Below, one piece after another: positions 18,173 through 26,476 of a DNA stretch of 56,820 nucleotides. Every line of letters starts with the position of its first letter. Position 1 is the stretch's first letter. The notes beneath the pieces are model-generated. The model was not told where the DNA came from. It searched no databases and saw only the letters and a program-made list of their open reading frames with translations. Source of the DNA: Bacteroidales bacterium (GTDB lineage Bacteria; Bacteroidota; Bacteroidia; Bacteroidales; F082); the NCBI GenBank assembly GCA_016282015.1, contig JAEEJS010000009.1, positions 1 to 56,820 on the forward strand. The letters are read 5' to 3'. The translations under genes and the position numbers were made by a program.

Positions 18173-19921
18173 TTAATGTACAATTGACACTTTTTGAGTT
18201 GATACAGCGCCTTCGCTAGTGAGCACTCTCACCACGTAGATGCCGTTTTCGAACGATGTGGCGTCGATGGCTGTATTGGCTGAGCCTTCCACCGAGGTCA
18301 CCATCTGGCCGACAGAGTTGTACACCTCAACAGTGCTTATGCCTGCGCCTTCCACATAGATCTTGCTGTTGGCAGGATTAGGATAAACTTTGAAGCTGGC
18401 TGCTGTATTGTCAATAACGCCATCATCTTTCTTCTTGAGTGAAATCAGATGTGAGGCTTCCTCTCCGAAGTTGCCCTCAGCATCTATCAGGAAGGCGGTG
18501 CCGTGTTTGATGTAATAATGTCCGTTGCCATAATTGCAGCAGATACCGTTGCCTGCCGAGTCATAAATTCTGAACAGATAGCATTCGTCTGTCGGAAGGT
18601 CGCTCAAAGTTGTTACGTTAGGCAGTGTTCCGCTACCAGCCAAATTGTTGTACGGGCCACCTTCGGCAACCACTTCTCCGGCCGAGTTGATAATGTCCCA
18701 AGTGGTCTCCTGACCCATCTGGTCTTGGATGACAAACAACTTCAGGGTAACAACGTCGCCTTCAACCTCATATTCCACCCATTCGTCGCATTTTGCACCG
18801 AATTTGGTCGAGTATTCGTAAGTCACTCCGTTGACTTCAGTAATGCTCAAGTTTCCTTCGTAAGTGCCGAGCGGAATGTCCATATCGAATTCCACATTCA
18901 CCACATTGCCTGATGTCAGGTTGCCGTTCCATTCATAGTCAGCAACGGCATCACCCACTGTAACTGTATATTTTACCGTATTGAACGCATCCAAACCTCC
19001 ATTGAAAAGGTCGAATTTGAAGGTTTTGGTGTGACTGCACGAAGCATTCACCAGCTGAGCCATATTTCTCACGAACGGATGTATAGGATCGTTTGTCATG
19101 GTGGTGCAAACCAGTTCGCAAGCATTCAAAATCGGACGTGTAGGGGTACCCTGATAACGTTCCGAAACAAATGCCACAAAATGAATGTTGTCGAGATCAA
19201 CCTCAACACCGTTAGGGCTTCCAATGCTTTCTGGAATCTGATATTCGTATGTCTTTGTAATCAAAGTGCCTTGAGTTGTTGGAGAAATAGCGTCACCCAT
19301 ATTGGCTGTGATAATGTCACGGAAGATGTGCATGTGGCAATACTGTCCGTTCACCCACTGGGCCGGATTGTCTGAGCCGCCTGTCTGGCTACCCCAAATA
19401 CTGTCTTGCAACATCATGATTGTCAGATAGTTCTCGTCAGCGGAGCTGTTACCTGTATAATAAACCTCAACGATGATGTTAGCTACGCGTGTGTCAGGAT
19501 TAATCTGAGCTATACCGCCCAAATTGCACTCTGCAGTCTGGTTGAACTGAGTGTTGGCCTGGCCTGTCCATTCTCCACGGCCCACAGCCGCTGCAGTTGT
19601 ACGGTTCACCACTCCGCTTGGGAATGAGGAGGCGTTGAAAGCCGCACGAATGGAATTACCTTTTGTTGTATTCAGGTTAGGGTAAGATGTGGCTGAAAAA
19701 TATCCGTCAGAGTGGATATTCACCGACCAGAATCTGTCAGGATGACTGCTGGCAATGTTGTTAGCGATAACGTGACCCGAAGGGCACCATGTGCAGGTAC
19801 GGCCTGTGAACTCCTCAAGAACGACGTTCCTGTTGGCCGGTTCTGTCGATACATACTGCTGTGCCTTGACTGTGAAAGCCATCGAAAGCATAGCAAATAA
19901 TGCAATAGTAAGCTTTTTCAT
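18173..19921 (-). CDS. Omp28-like secreted protein with T9SS sorting domain
   Basis: 582 residues. A signal peptide (cleavage near VKAQ, residue 21) leads into a thioredoxin-like region of the Omp28 family (VVLEEFTGRTCTWCPSGH) with a CxxC pair at Cys43 and Cys46. Further on is a repeat-type beta domain ending in CYLFRIYDSAGNGICC, seen in many T9SS cargo proteins. The last 75 residues (FKVYPNPANSKIYVEGAG ... GIYVVRVLTSEGAVSTQKVSIVH) are a type A T9SS C-terminal domain. It is probably exported to the cell surface or outside. Role unknown; a redox or adhesin function is guesswork. It has its own promoter. Confidence 0.88.
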   Translation of the reverse strand: MKKLTIALFAMLSMAFTVKAQQYVSTEPANRNVVLEEFTGRTCTWCPSGHVIANNIASSHPDRFWSVNIHSDGYFSATSYPNLNTTKGNSIRAAFNASSFPSGVVNRTTAAAVGRGEWTGQANTQFNQTAECNLGGIAQINPDTRVANIIVEVYYTGNSSADENYLTIMMLQDSIWGSQTGGSDNPAQWVNGQYCHMHIFRDIITANMGDAISPTTQGTLITKTYEYQIPESIGSPNGVEVDLDNIHFVAFVSERYQGTPTRPILNACELVCTTMTNDPIHPFVRNMAQLVNASCSHTKTFKFDLFNGGLDAFNTVKYTVTVGDAVADYEWNGNLTSGNVVNVEFDMDIPLGTYEGNLSITEVNGVTYEYSTKFGAKCDEWVEYEVEGDVVTLKLFVIQDQMGQETTWDIINSAGEVVAEGGPYNNLAGSGTLPNVTTLSDLPTDECYLFRIYDSAGNGICCNYGNGHYYIKHGTAFLIDAEGNFGEEASHLISLKKKDDGVIDNTAASFKVYPNPANSKIYVEGAGISTVEVYNSVGQMVTSVEGSANTAIDATSFENGIYVVRVLTSEGAVSTQKVSIVH

Positions 19922-19967
19922 AGTGTAGATTTTTTAATTATTTTCAATATTTAACATTTTGAACTCA

Positions 19968-20002
19968 CAAAGATATGAAAAATAAAAAAATACGCCATCA
20001 AA
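19968..20002 (-). promoter_or_regulatory. Promoter of the Omp28-like gene
   Basis: On the minus strand TATCTTTG is at 19975-19968 and TTTG at 20002-19999, with a 23-base spacer, slightly long. The TTTG lies in the loop of the ilvE terminator, so the promoter overlaps the end of the ilvE transcript. Confidence 0.6.
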
Positions 20003-20018
20003 AAATGGCGTATTTTTT
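19984..20018 (-). terminator. Intrinsic terminator after ilvE
   Basis: TACGCCAT (19991-19998) and ATGGCGTA (20005-20012) form an 8-bp stem. The flanking A and T runs extend the pairing and give a U-tract on either strand. It lies directly after the ilvE stop on the minus strand. Confidence 0.82.
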
Positions 20019-20040
20019 CAAAATTAATCTGTCAACTGAT

Positions 20041-21066
20041 TTAGATTCCTTCTACGTATGTGATCCAACCGAACTCATCAGGCTCAGTACCTGTCTGAAT
20101 GCCACGGAGTTTGTTGTACAGTTTCTGGCACCATGGACCTGGTTTGCCATCACCGAAGGTGTAGCTCTTGCCATTCTCAGGGTCGTCGATACGTGAGATA
20201 GGGCTGATGACGGCTGCTGTGCCGCATGCGCCTGCCTCTTCGAACGATGCGAGTTCCTCTTCAGCGATTGGACGACGCTCGACCTTCATGCCGAGAGTCT
20301 CAGCCAACTGCATCAAGCTCTTGTTGGTGATTGAAGGAAGAATTGATGATGACTGTGGAGTGATGTAAGTGTTGTTCTTCACACCGAAGAAGTTAGCTGC
20401 GCCAGCTTCGTCGATATATTTCTTCTCTTTTGCATCGAGATAGAACTCGCAGGCATACTGTCCGCCATGGCAAGCTTCAACGTGTGCGCGCAATGATGCG
20501 GCGTAGTTGCCACCGACTTTGTAGATACCTGTGCCCAGAGGAGCTGAACGGTCATACTTACGTGTAATGACGTATGGGTTAGCCTGGAAGCCGCCCTTGA
20601 AGTATGGTCCCACCGGTGTTGCGAACACGAGGAACAGATACTCTGTGGCAGGTTTGACACCTACCTGGGCGCCCATACCGATCAGCAATGGACGAAGGTA
20701 CAATGAAGCGCCGCTCTCGTACGGAGGGATGAACTCAGCGTTCAGCTTCACACATTTCACGATAGCCTCTTCGAATTTCTCAATAGGGAATTCTGCCATC
20801 ATGATACCACGGCTTGATGACTGCAAACGCTTGGCGTTCTCGTCCATACGGAAGATACGCACTTTGCCGTCTTTGCCACGGAAAGCCTTCAAGCCTTCGA
20901 AAGCCTCTTGTCCATAGTGCAGACATGTAGCTGCCATGTGGATGTTGATTGTTGTTTCTGAACTGACTTCAAGTTCGCCCCACTGACCGTTCTTGTAGTA
21001 GCAGCGGACGTTGTAATTTGTTGGATAATAACCAAATGGGAGTGATCCCCAATCGATGTTTTGCAT
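20041..21066 (-). CDS. ilvE: Branched-chain amino acid aminotransferase
   Basis: PLP enzyme that transfers amino groups between glutamate and the keto acids of Leu, Ile and Val. The 341 residues fit the BCAT II type. The PLP lysine is Lys183 in GTGIYKVGGNYAASL. Other class IV motifs are HYGQEAFEGLKAFR, LYLRPLLIGMG and DEAGAANFFGV; ACGTAAVISPI near the C-terminus binds cofactor phosphate. It is a single gene with an intrinsic terminator after it and a TATATTTG box before it. No other branched-chain biosynthesis gene is in the window. Confidence 0.95.
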   Translation of the reverse strand: MQNIDWGSLPFGYYPTNYNVRCYYKNGQWGELEVSSETTINIHMAATCLHYGQEAFEGLKAFRGKDGKVRIFRMDENAKRLQSSSRGIMMAEFPIEKFEEAIVKCVKLNAEFIPPYESGASLYLRPLLIGMGAQVGVKPATEYLFLVFATPVGPYFKGGFQANPYVITRKYDRSAPLGTGIYKVGGNYAASLRAHVEACHGGQYACEFYLDAKEKKYIDEAGAANFFGVKNNTYITPQSSSILPSITNKSLMQLAETLGMKVERRPIAEEELASFEEAGACGTAAVISPISRIDDPENGKSYTFGDGKPGPWCQKLYNKLRGIQTGTEPDEFGWITYVEGI

Positions 21067-21113
21067 GATATTATTTATTTTGTGTTATGTAATTTCGTCG
21101 TTTTCCTGGATTG

Positions 21114-21121
21114 CAAATATA
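21114..21121 (-). promoter_or_regulatory. -7 box upstream of ilvE
   Basis: TATATTTG on the minus strand matches TAnnTTTG, 47 bases before the ilvE start. No convincing -33 element is seen. Confidence 0.5.
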
Positions 21122-21148
21122 CGATTTATTTCAATATGAAATAATTTT

Positions 21149-22288
21149 TTAGTCTTTTTTAAAATCCATAGTTTTGAACAGATGTTTCCACAAGTAATGC
21201 TCCCCTATTCCGTACTGTTCAAGCAGTGCGCGAATCTGTGCCGCCACAGCCTGTTTGTCGACAGCTTTGTCGCTTTTGCGGCCCACCAGAAGCACATTTT
21301 TCGGGGTGTTGTCTATCTCTATAAACTCCATCACCTGGGTCTTGTAACCGCAGTATTCCAGCACAAGGGCACGGATGGCATCAGTCACCATAACCGCCTG
21401 ACGCTCAAGGAAAATACCGTATTTTGTAATAGAGTCGGTCTTGCCTGATTTTTCCATCTCTCGGCGAATCTGCTTGTGGCAGCAAGGGGCGCATATTATC
21501 AGCTTGGCATTGTTGCGTATACCTTTTAAGATAGCGTCGTCGGTGGCTGTGTCGCAAGCATGTAGAGCTATAATCACATCCAGTTGCTCGGGTTTGTAAT
21601 CTTCTATTGAATTTTGCACGAAACGCATGGTTGAGACGCTTGGCCAGGCTTCTTTACACTTTTCAATGATAGTATTGATTTTTTCTACCAGTTCCGGACG
21701 GATTTCCACCCCTTCCATCAATATTTTCTTGTCGTAATTGGCAGTGAGATATTCGTAAAGCGCAAAAGTCAGATAGCCCTTGCCGGCTCCCATGTCAGCT
21801 ATATGGATAGTGTCGTCAAACTTGGTCTGACGCATCACTCCGTCCACTATCTCCACATACTTGCAAATCTGTTTGAATTTATGCTGCATGTCGGACATCA
21901 CCTTGCCGTCGGCTGTGGTCAAGCCCAGCAGATGCCACCAAGGATTCTTAGGGTCGATCAGACGCTGCTTCTCATGGTCGTGACTCAGGTCGAGGTCACG
22001 GTTTTCCTGGGTCTTCTTGCAAAGAACCGTCGGCTTGCCCTTCTTGCTGACAAGCAGTGTCACATCTTCAGTCATGGTGAAAAGTGTCACATTCTGAAAA
22101 GCCTCGGGAATCATATCCTTTAAAACTTCTAGTGTTTGCCCGACATTATGGTTTTTAGTCTCATCACGGCGTTCATATCTATAGGTAAACTGATACATCT
22201 TATTGTTTTTCAACAATATAGGCTTGACATAGACATTGCGCAGCCCGTTGTTTTTATCGACCGGCTTCGACAAGGTCATTTTCACCAA
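21149..22288 (-). CDS. SAM-dependent methyltransferase (Methyltransf_32-like), N-terminus interrupted by an amber codon
   Basis: A class I SAM methyltransferase of unknown substrate. The SAM site is IHIADMGAGKGYLTFALYEY, and a later IICAPCCHKQIRREM motif is typical of the Methyltransf_32 / GSTCD-like group. The natural start appears to be ATG at 22336, next to a good promoter: MEKFFGKLE, then TAG (22309-22307), then ALKNDTLVKMTLSKP in the same frame. One C-to-T change of CAG would explain the stop. As drawn, translation could restart at TTG 22288 or ATG 22279, losing 16-19 residues outside the SAM domain. The gene may be weakly expressed or disabled, or the base may be an error. Confidence 0.72.
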   Translation of the reverse strand: MVKMTLSKPVDKNNGLRNVYVKPILLKNNKMYQFTYRYERRDETKNHNVGQTLEVLKDMIPEAFQNVTLFTMTEDVTLLVSKKGKPTVLCKKTQENRDLDLSHDHEKQRLIDPKNPWWHLLGLTTADGKVMSDMQHKFKQICKYVEIVDGVMRQTKFDDTIHIADMGAGKGYLTFALYEYLTANYDKKILMEGVEIRPELVEKINTIIEKCKEAWPSVSTMRFVQNSIEDYKPEQLDVIIALHACDTATDDAILKGIRNNAKLIICAPCCHKQIRREMEKSGKTDSITKYGIFLERQAVMVTDAIRALVLEYCGYKTQVMEFIEIDNTPKNVLLVGRKSDKAVDKQAVAAQIRALLEQYGIGEHYLWKHLFKTMDFKKD

Positions 22289-22352
22289 AGTGTCGTTTTT
22301 GAGTGCCTACTCAAGCTTACCGAAGAACTTTTCCATCAGAATATCTTTTTTG

Positions 22353-22384
22353 CAAAAATACAAAAATAAATGACAAGCGACAAA
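22353..22384 (-). promoter_or_regulatory. Promoter of the methyltransferase gene
   Basis: On the minus strand TTTG (22384-22381), a 20-base spacer and TATTTTTG (22360-22353), 17 bases before the ATG at 22336. A second TATTTTTG lies at 22368-22361. The position supports 22336 as the original start. Confidence 0.65.
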
Positions 22385-22402
22385 TTGTCAGACATTATTA
22401 TT

Positions 22403-22422
22403 CGGCATGGTTTTTGATGCCG
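22403..22422 (+). promoter_or_regulatory. Inverted repeat in the htpG leader
   Basis: CGGCAT (22403-22408) and ATGCCG (22417-22422) flank GGTTTTTG, about 40 bases before the htpG start. It is not the CIRCE element. It could be a regulator site or an mRNA hairpin controlling the heat-shock gene; nothing further can be said. Confidence 0.3.
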
Positions 22423-22461
22423 CTGTTTAATCATTTCGAGAATTAACAAAATTATAATATT

Positions 22462-24366
22462 ATGGCAAACGGATCAATTGGAGTTAAAACGGAAAACATC
22501 TTTCCGGTAATCAAAAAGTTCTTATACTCGGAAAACGAGATATTTCTGCGTGAGATAATCAGCAATGCCGTGGATGCCACGCAAAAGCTGAAAACTCTCG
22601 CCTCTGCCGGAGAATACAGCGGCGAACTTGGCGACCTTACCATCAAAGTTGAGGTCGATAAAAAGAAAAAGACCATCACGGTGCGCGATAACGGCATAGG
22701 TATGACCGAGGCCGAAGTCGACAAGTACATCAACCAGATAGCTTTTTCGGGAGCCACTGAGTTTATTGAGAAATTCAAAACCAACAGCGAAGCTGAAGCC
22801 GCCAACATCATAGGCCACTTCGGACTGGGCTTCTACTCGGCTTTCATGGTATCGTCGAAGGTATCGTTGATCACCAAGTCTTACACTCAGAAAGCCGACG
22901 AAAAGGGTGTCATCTGGGAGTGTGACGGCTCGCCAGAGTATACCATGAACGCCATAGCCAAAGGCAATCGCGGAACCGACGTCATCCTTTATGTAGCCGA
23001 CGACTGCGCTGACTTCCTGGAGGAAGGCAAGATTCGCGAACTGCTCAACAAATACTGCAAGTTCATGCCGGTGCCGATTCAGTTCGGAACCAAGAAGGTG
23101 CAGGAGCCTATAGAAGGCGAGACCGACAAAGACGGCAAGCCGAAGACCAAAGAGGTTGAAAAGCCTTGGATTATCAACGATGTGGCCCCTCTGTGGAAAA
23201 AAGCCCCGTCAAGCATAGAGGACAAGGAGTATGACAGTTTCTATCACACCCTCTACCCTATGAACTTCACCGAACCTCTGTTCCACATTCACTTGAATGT
23301 CGACTATCCGTTCAATCTCACGGGTATACTCTACTTCCCTAAGATCAGCAACCGCTACGAATTCCAGCGCAACAAGATTCAGCTCTATTGCAACGAGGTA
23401 TTCGTCACCGATTCGGTTGAGGGTATTTTGCCCGACTTTTTGAGTCTGCTGCACGGCGTCATCGACTCACCTGACATCCCGTTGAACGTGAGCCGTTCAT
23501 TCCTGCAGAACGACCAGAACGTGAAGAAAATTTCGGGCTACATCACCAAGAAAGTGGCTGAAAAGCTCGAGGAGCTCTTCAAGAAAGACCGCGCTGACTA
23601 CGAGAAGAAATGGGACGACATCCGCATCTTCATAGTCTACGGCATGATAGCCGACCCGAAATTCTTCGAAAGAGCCGAGAAGTTCATGCTCTTCAAGGAT
23701 ACCGACGGCAAGTATTACACTATTGAGGAATACAAAAAATTAATTGAGGAAAACCAGAAGAACAAAGACGGAAATGTCGTATATTTGTATGCTACAAACC
23801 AGGACGAGCAGTACGCCAACATCGAGAAAGCTAAGGAACACGGTTACAACGTTCTGATGCTCGACGGCATGCTCGACTCACACTTCATCAGCGCTTACGA
23901 GCAGAAGTTTGAGCACACCTCGTTTGCACGCGTAGACTCCAACACCATCGACAAACTCATTGAGAAAGAAGATGTTAAAAAGGAGTCAAAACTGGACGAC
24001 AAGCAGAAGGAAGAGGTTAAGAAAGCCTTCGAAGAGGTCATAGACAAGACGCATTTCAACGTGGAGTTCAGCACTCTGGGCGAGGACGAGGCTCCTGTTG
24101 AGATCATCCAAAACGAGTGGATGCGCCGTTACAAGGAAATGAACCAGATGGGTGGAATGCCGATGTGGGGCGACATGCCTGACAACTACACCCTGATGCT
24201 CAACACCAACAACGCAGCCATTGCGACCTTGCCCGACAAGACTGAAGATGAGAGAAAATCCATCATCAGCCAGCTGTACGACTTGGCACGCTTGTCGAAG
24301 AACCTGCTGAAAGGCAAAGAGTTGAACGATTTTATAAAGAGAAATTTTAACAACATCATTAACTAA
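22462..24366 (+). CDS. htpG: Molecular chaperone HtpG (Hsp90)
   Basis: Cytosolic ATP-driven chaperone that matures and remodels client proteins. 634 residues in the usual three domains. The N-terminal GHKL ATPase has the E-x-x-SNAVDA motif (FLREIISNAVDATQKL), DNGIGM and GHFGLGFYSAFMV. The middle domain has the conserved DSPDIPLNVSRSFLQND with its catalytic Arg. The C-terminal dimerisation domain begins around residue 500. Mg-ATP residues look intact. It lies alone on the plus strand, 14 bases before lemA. Confidence 0.97.
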   Translation: MANGSIGVKTENIFPVIKKFLYSENEIFLREIISNAVDATQKLKTLASAGEYSGELGDLTIKVEVDKKKKTITVRDNGIGMTEAEVDKYINQIAFSGATEFIEKFKTNSEAEAANIIGHFGLGFYSAFMVSSKVSLITKSYTQKADEKGVIWECDGSPEYTMNAIAKGNRGTDVILYVADDCADFLEEGKIRELLNKYCKFMPVPIQFGTKKVQEPIEGETDKDGKPKTKEVEKPWIINDVAPLWKKAPSSIEDKEYDSFYHTLYPMNFTEPLFHIHLNVDYPFNLTGILYFPKISNRYEFQRNKIQLYCNEVFVTDSVEGILPDFLSLLHGVIDSPDIPLNVSRSFLQNDQNVKKISGYITKKVAEKLEELFKKDRADYEKKWDDIRIFIVYGMIADPKFFERAEKFMLFKDTDGKYYTIEEYKKLIEENQKNKDGNVVYLYATNQDEQYANIEKAKEHGYNVLMLDGMLDSHFISAYEQKFEHTSFARVDSNTIDKLIEKEDVKKESKLDDKQKEEVKKAFEEVIDKTHFNVEFSTLGEDEAPVEIIQNEWMRRYKEMNQMGGMPMWGDMPDNYTLMLNTNNAAIATLPDKTEDERKSIISQLYDLARLSKNLLKGKELNDFIKRNFNNIIN

Positions 24367-24380
24367 TAAAAACAGAAACA

Positions 24381-24974
24381 ATGAAAAAGAAAGGCATTAT
24401 CACAATCATCGTTATCGTTGCGGTGCTTCTGCTGCTCTTCATTTGGGTAAAGAACGCATACAACGGCATGGTTAAAAAGCAGGAAGCAGTTGAGGCTCAA
24501 TGGGCTCAGGTTGAGAACGTCTACCAGAGGCGCGCCGACCTCATTCCTAACCTCGTTGCAACAGTGAAGGGCTACGCGGCTCACGAGCAAGGCACTTTGA
24601 CAGCAGTGATCGAGGCGCGCGCAAAAGCCACAAGCATCACAGTGGATCCGAGCAATATCACCCCTGAACAGCTTGCAGAGTTCCAGGAGGCTCAAGACCA
24701 GTTGTCAAGCGCATTGTCACGTCTGTTGGTCAGCGTTGAGAGATATCCCGACCTGAAGGCTAACGAGAACTTCCTTGCCTTGCAGTCACAGCTGGAAGGA
24801 ACTGAGAACCGCATCACTGTGGAACGTCAGAAGTTCAACGACAGAGCACGTGAGTACAACCAGAGCATCAGAATGTTCCCGCGCAACATAATCGCAGGCA
24901 TGTTCGGATTCGAAAAGATTGGATATTTCAAGGCAGCAGCGGGTTCGGAAGTGGCTCCAAAAGTTGAGTTTTAA
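24381..24974 (+). CDS. lemA: LemA family protein
   Basis: 197 residues with one N-terminal membrane helix (IITIIVIVAVLLLLFIWVKNAYN) and a helical domain. The family motif VEAQWAQVENVYQRRADLIPNLVATVKGYA is clear, as are LKANENFLALQSQLEGTENRI and the ending NIIAGMFGF. The function of LemA is not well defined; it is a membrane-anchored helical bundle. The stop overlaps the start of the TPM-domain gene by one base (TAATG), a lemA-TPM pairing seen in many bacteria. Confidence 0.93.
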   Translation: MKKKGIITIIVIVAVLLLLFIWVKNAYNGMVKKQEAVEAQWAQVENVYQRRADLIPNLVATVKGYAAHEQGTLTAVIEARAKATSITVDPSNITPEQLAEFQEAQDQLSSALSRLLVSVERYPDLKANENFLALQSQLEGTENRITVERQKFNDRAREYNQSIRMFPRNIIAGMFGFEKIGYFKAAAGSEVAPKVEF

Positions 24975-25792
24975 TGAAGCACATCCTTTGCCTTGCGGTG
25001 TTATTGCTCAGTGTCGCCGGCTTTGCCCAGAAAATTCCGGCAAGGCCCAACCCGCCGCGTCTGGTCAACGACTTTGCCGACATACTGTCGCCCAAGCAGG
25101 AACAGGCTCTGGAGCACAAGCTAGTGGCTTACAACGACACCACTTCCACTCAAATCTGCGTGGTTACTGTCAGAAGTCTAAACGGCACCACATCAGACGA
25201 TTTCGCCTATCAGATTGGCGAACAATGGGGTGTCGGAACCAAGGACAACAACGGCGTGGTAATTCTGGTCAAGCCCAAGACTGCAGACGAGCTGGGCGAT
25301 GTCTCTATACAGGTAGGCTATGGCATGGAGCCTTACATAACCGATGCAGTCAACTATGTCATTCGCACCAAAGAGATGATTCCTGCCTTCAAGGAGGGCA
25401 ATTATTACAAAGGTATAAACAATGCCGTGGATGCTATCATTGGGCTGGCTTCGGGCGCTTTTAAAGGAGAGGATTATGTTAGAAAGAGCGATGCCGGCAA
25501 GTCAGCTTTCAGCATTTTGATACTAATCTGTTTCCTCGCATTCCTCGTTGTTTTGGCTAGTGCCACACACAAAGGCGGCAAAAATGGAGGCGGCAAGTCA
25601 TCGGGAGGCAACAGCGATATCTGGAAGATATTGTTCTGGGGCAGCATGCTCTCAGGCCGAGGCGGTGGCCGCAGCGGAGGCAGCTCCTGGGGCGGCTCAG
25701 GAGGTTTTGGCGGAGGCGGCTTCGGTGGAGGCGGTTTCGGCGGCTTTGGCGGCGGAAGCTTCGGCGGAGGCGGCGGAAGCAGTAAATGGTAA
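24974..25792 (+). CDS. TPM domain protein (YgcG family)
   Basis: 272 residues: signal peptide (cleavage near GFAQ, residue 19), TPM domain (about 25-165; NDFADILSPKQEQALEHKL, STQICVVTVRSLNG), one membrane helix near 178-198, and a Gly/Ser-rich tail of about 60 residues ending GGGGSSKW. TPM domains face the periplasm. Family members are named for a proposed role in photosystem repair in plants; the bacterial role is unclear. It is translationally coupled to lemA. The Gly-rich tail is common in the family. Confidence 0.88.
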   Translation: MKHILCLAVLLLSVAGFAQKIPARPNPPRLVNDFADILSPKQEQALEHKLVAYNDTTSTQICVVTVRSLNGTTSDDFAYQIGEQWGVGTKDNNGVVILVKPKTADELGDVSIQVGYGMEPYITDAVNYVIRTKEMIPAFKEGNYYKGINNAVDAIIGLASGAFKGEDYVRKSDAGKSAFSILILICFLAFLVVLASATHKGGKNGGGKSSGGNSDIWKILFWGSMLSGRGGGRSGGSSWGGSGGFGGGGFGGGGFGGFGGGSFGGGGGSSKW

Positions 25793-25804
25793 AACACTAA
25801 CACT

Positions 25805-26476
25805 ATGGCAGCAGTTATTTCAATAAAAAACGGCAGCGTGTTTCAGCACGAGAACCAGATTCTGAGCAACATCAATCTTGAAGTTGGTGAAGGCGAGTTC
25901 GTATACCTGATCGGACGTAGCGGCTCGGGCAAGTCGTCTCTGCTGAAGACTCTCTATGCCGACCTTCCGGCCAAGGACGGCCTGTTCAGCATAGCCGGAT
26001 TCAACCTGAACGAGATAAAGCGCAAGGACATCCCCATGCTGAGACGTAAAATCGGCATAGTGTTCCAGGATTTCCAACTTCTATACGACAGAAACGTGGA
26101 GCAAAACCTCTCGTTTGTGCTCAAAGCCACAGGTTGGGAAGACGATAACAGCATCAGCCGTCGCATTGACGAGGTGCTGCAACTGGTGGGTCTGCGTGAC
26201 AAGAGGAAGGCGATGCCGCATCAGATGTCGGGAGGCGAACAGCAAAGCGTTGCCATAGCCAGAGCCCTGCTCAACAGCCCGAGTGTCATTTTGGCAGACG
26301 AGCCTACAGGCAACCTCGACCCCGAAACCACCAACGACATCATGAAACTGCTCATGAAGATACGCAACAACAAGACCACCATTTTGATGGCCACTCATAA
26401 TTACAATCTGATTTTGAAATATCCTTCGCGAGTGATCAGCTGCGCCGACGGCAAGATTACCGAATCAACCAAGTAA
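25805..26476 (+). CDS. ftsE: Cell division ABC ATPase FtsE
   Basis: 223-residue ATPase that, with FtsX, controls peptidoglycan hydrolases at the septum. Walker A is GRSGSGKSS, the signature [15 protein letters not shown], Walker [14 protein letters not shown], and the H-loop [20 protein letters not shown] is the FtsE-type Q-loop. The length and lack of extra domains fit FtsE, but MacB/LolD-like ATPases are close relatives. ftsX is not adjacent. The gene starts 12 bases after the TPM gene and its end overlaps the glycosyltransferase gene by 12 bases, tail to tail. Confidence 0.8.
   Translation: MAAVISIKNGSVFQHENQILSNINLEVGEGEFVYLIGRSGSGKSSLLKTLYADLPAKDGLFSIAGFNLNEIKRKDIPMLRRKIGIVFQDFQLLYDRNVEQNLSFVLKATGWEDDNSISRRIDEVLQLVGLRDKRKAMPHQMSGGEQQSVAIARALLNSPSVILADEPTGNLDPETTNDIMKLLMKIRNNKTTILMATHNYNLILKYPSRVISCADGKITESTK

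Noticed and set aside
22307..22309. TAG read as glutamine (alternative genetic code)
   Set aside because: Several genes in the window end in TAG at the expected family length and a normal RF1 gene is present, so a local mutation or error is more likely.
25660..25790. Gly-rich repeat in the TPM gene as a foreign insertion
   Set aside because: A Gly/Ser-rich tail ending GGGGSSKW-like is usual for this family.
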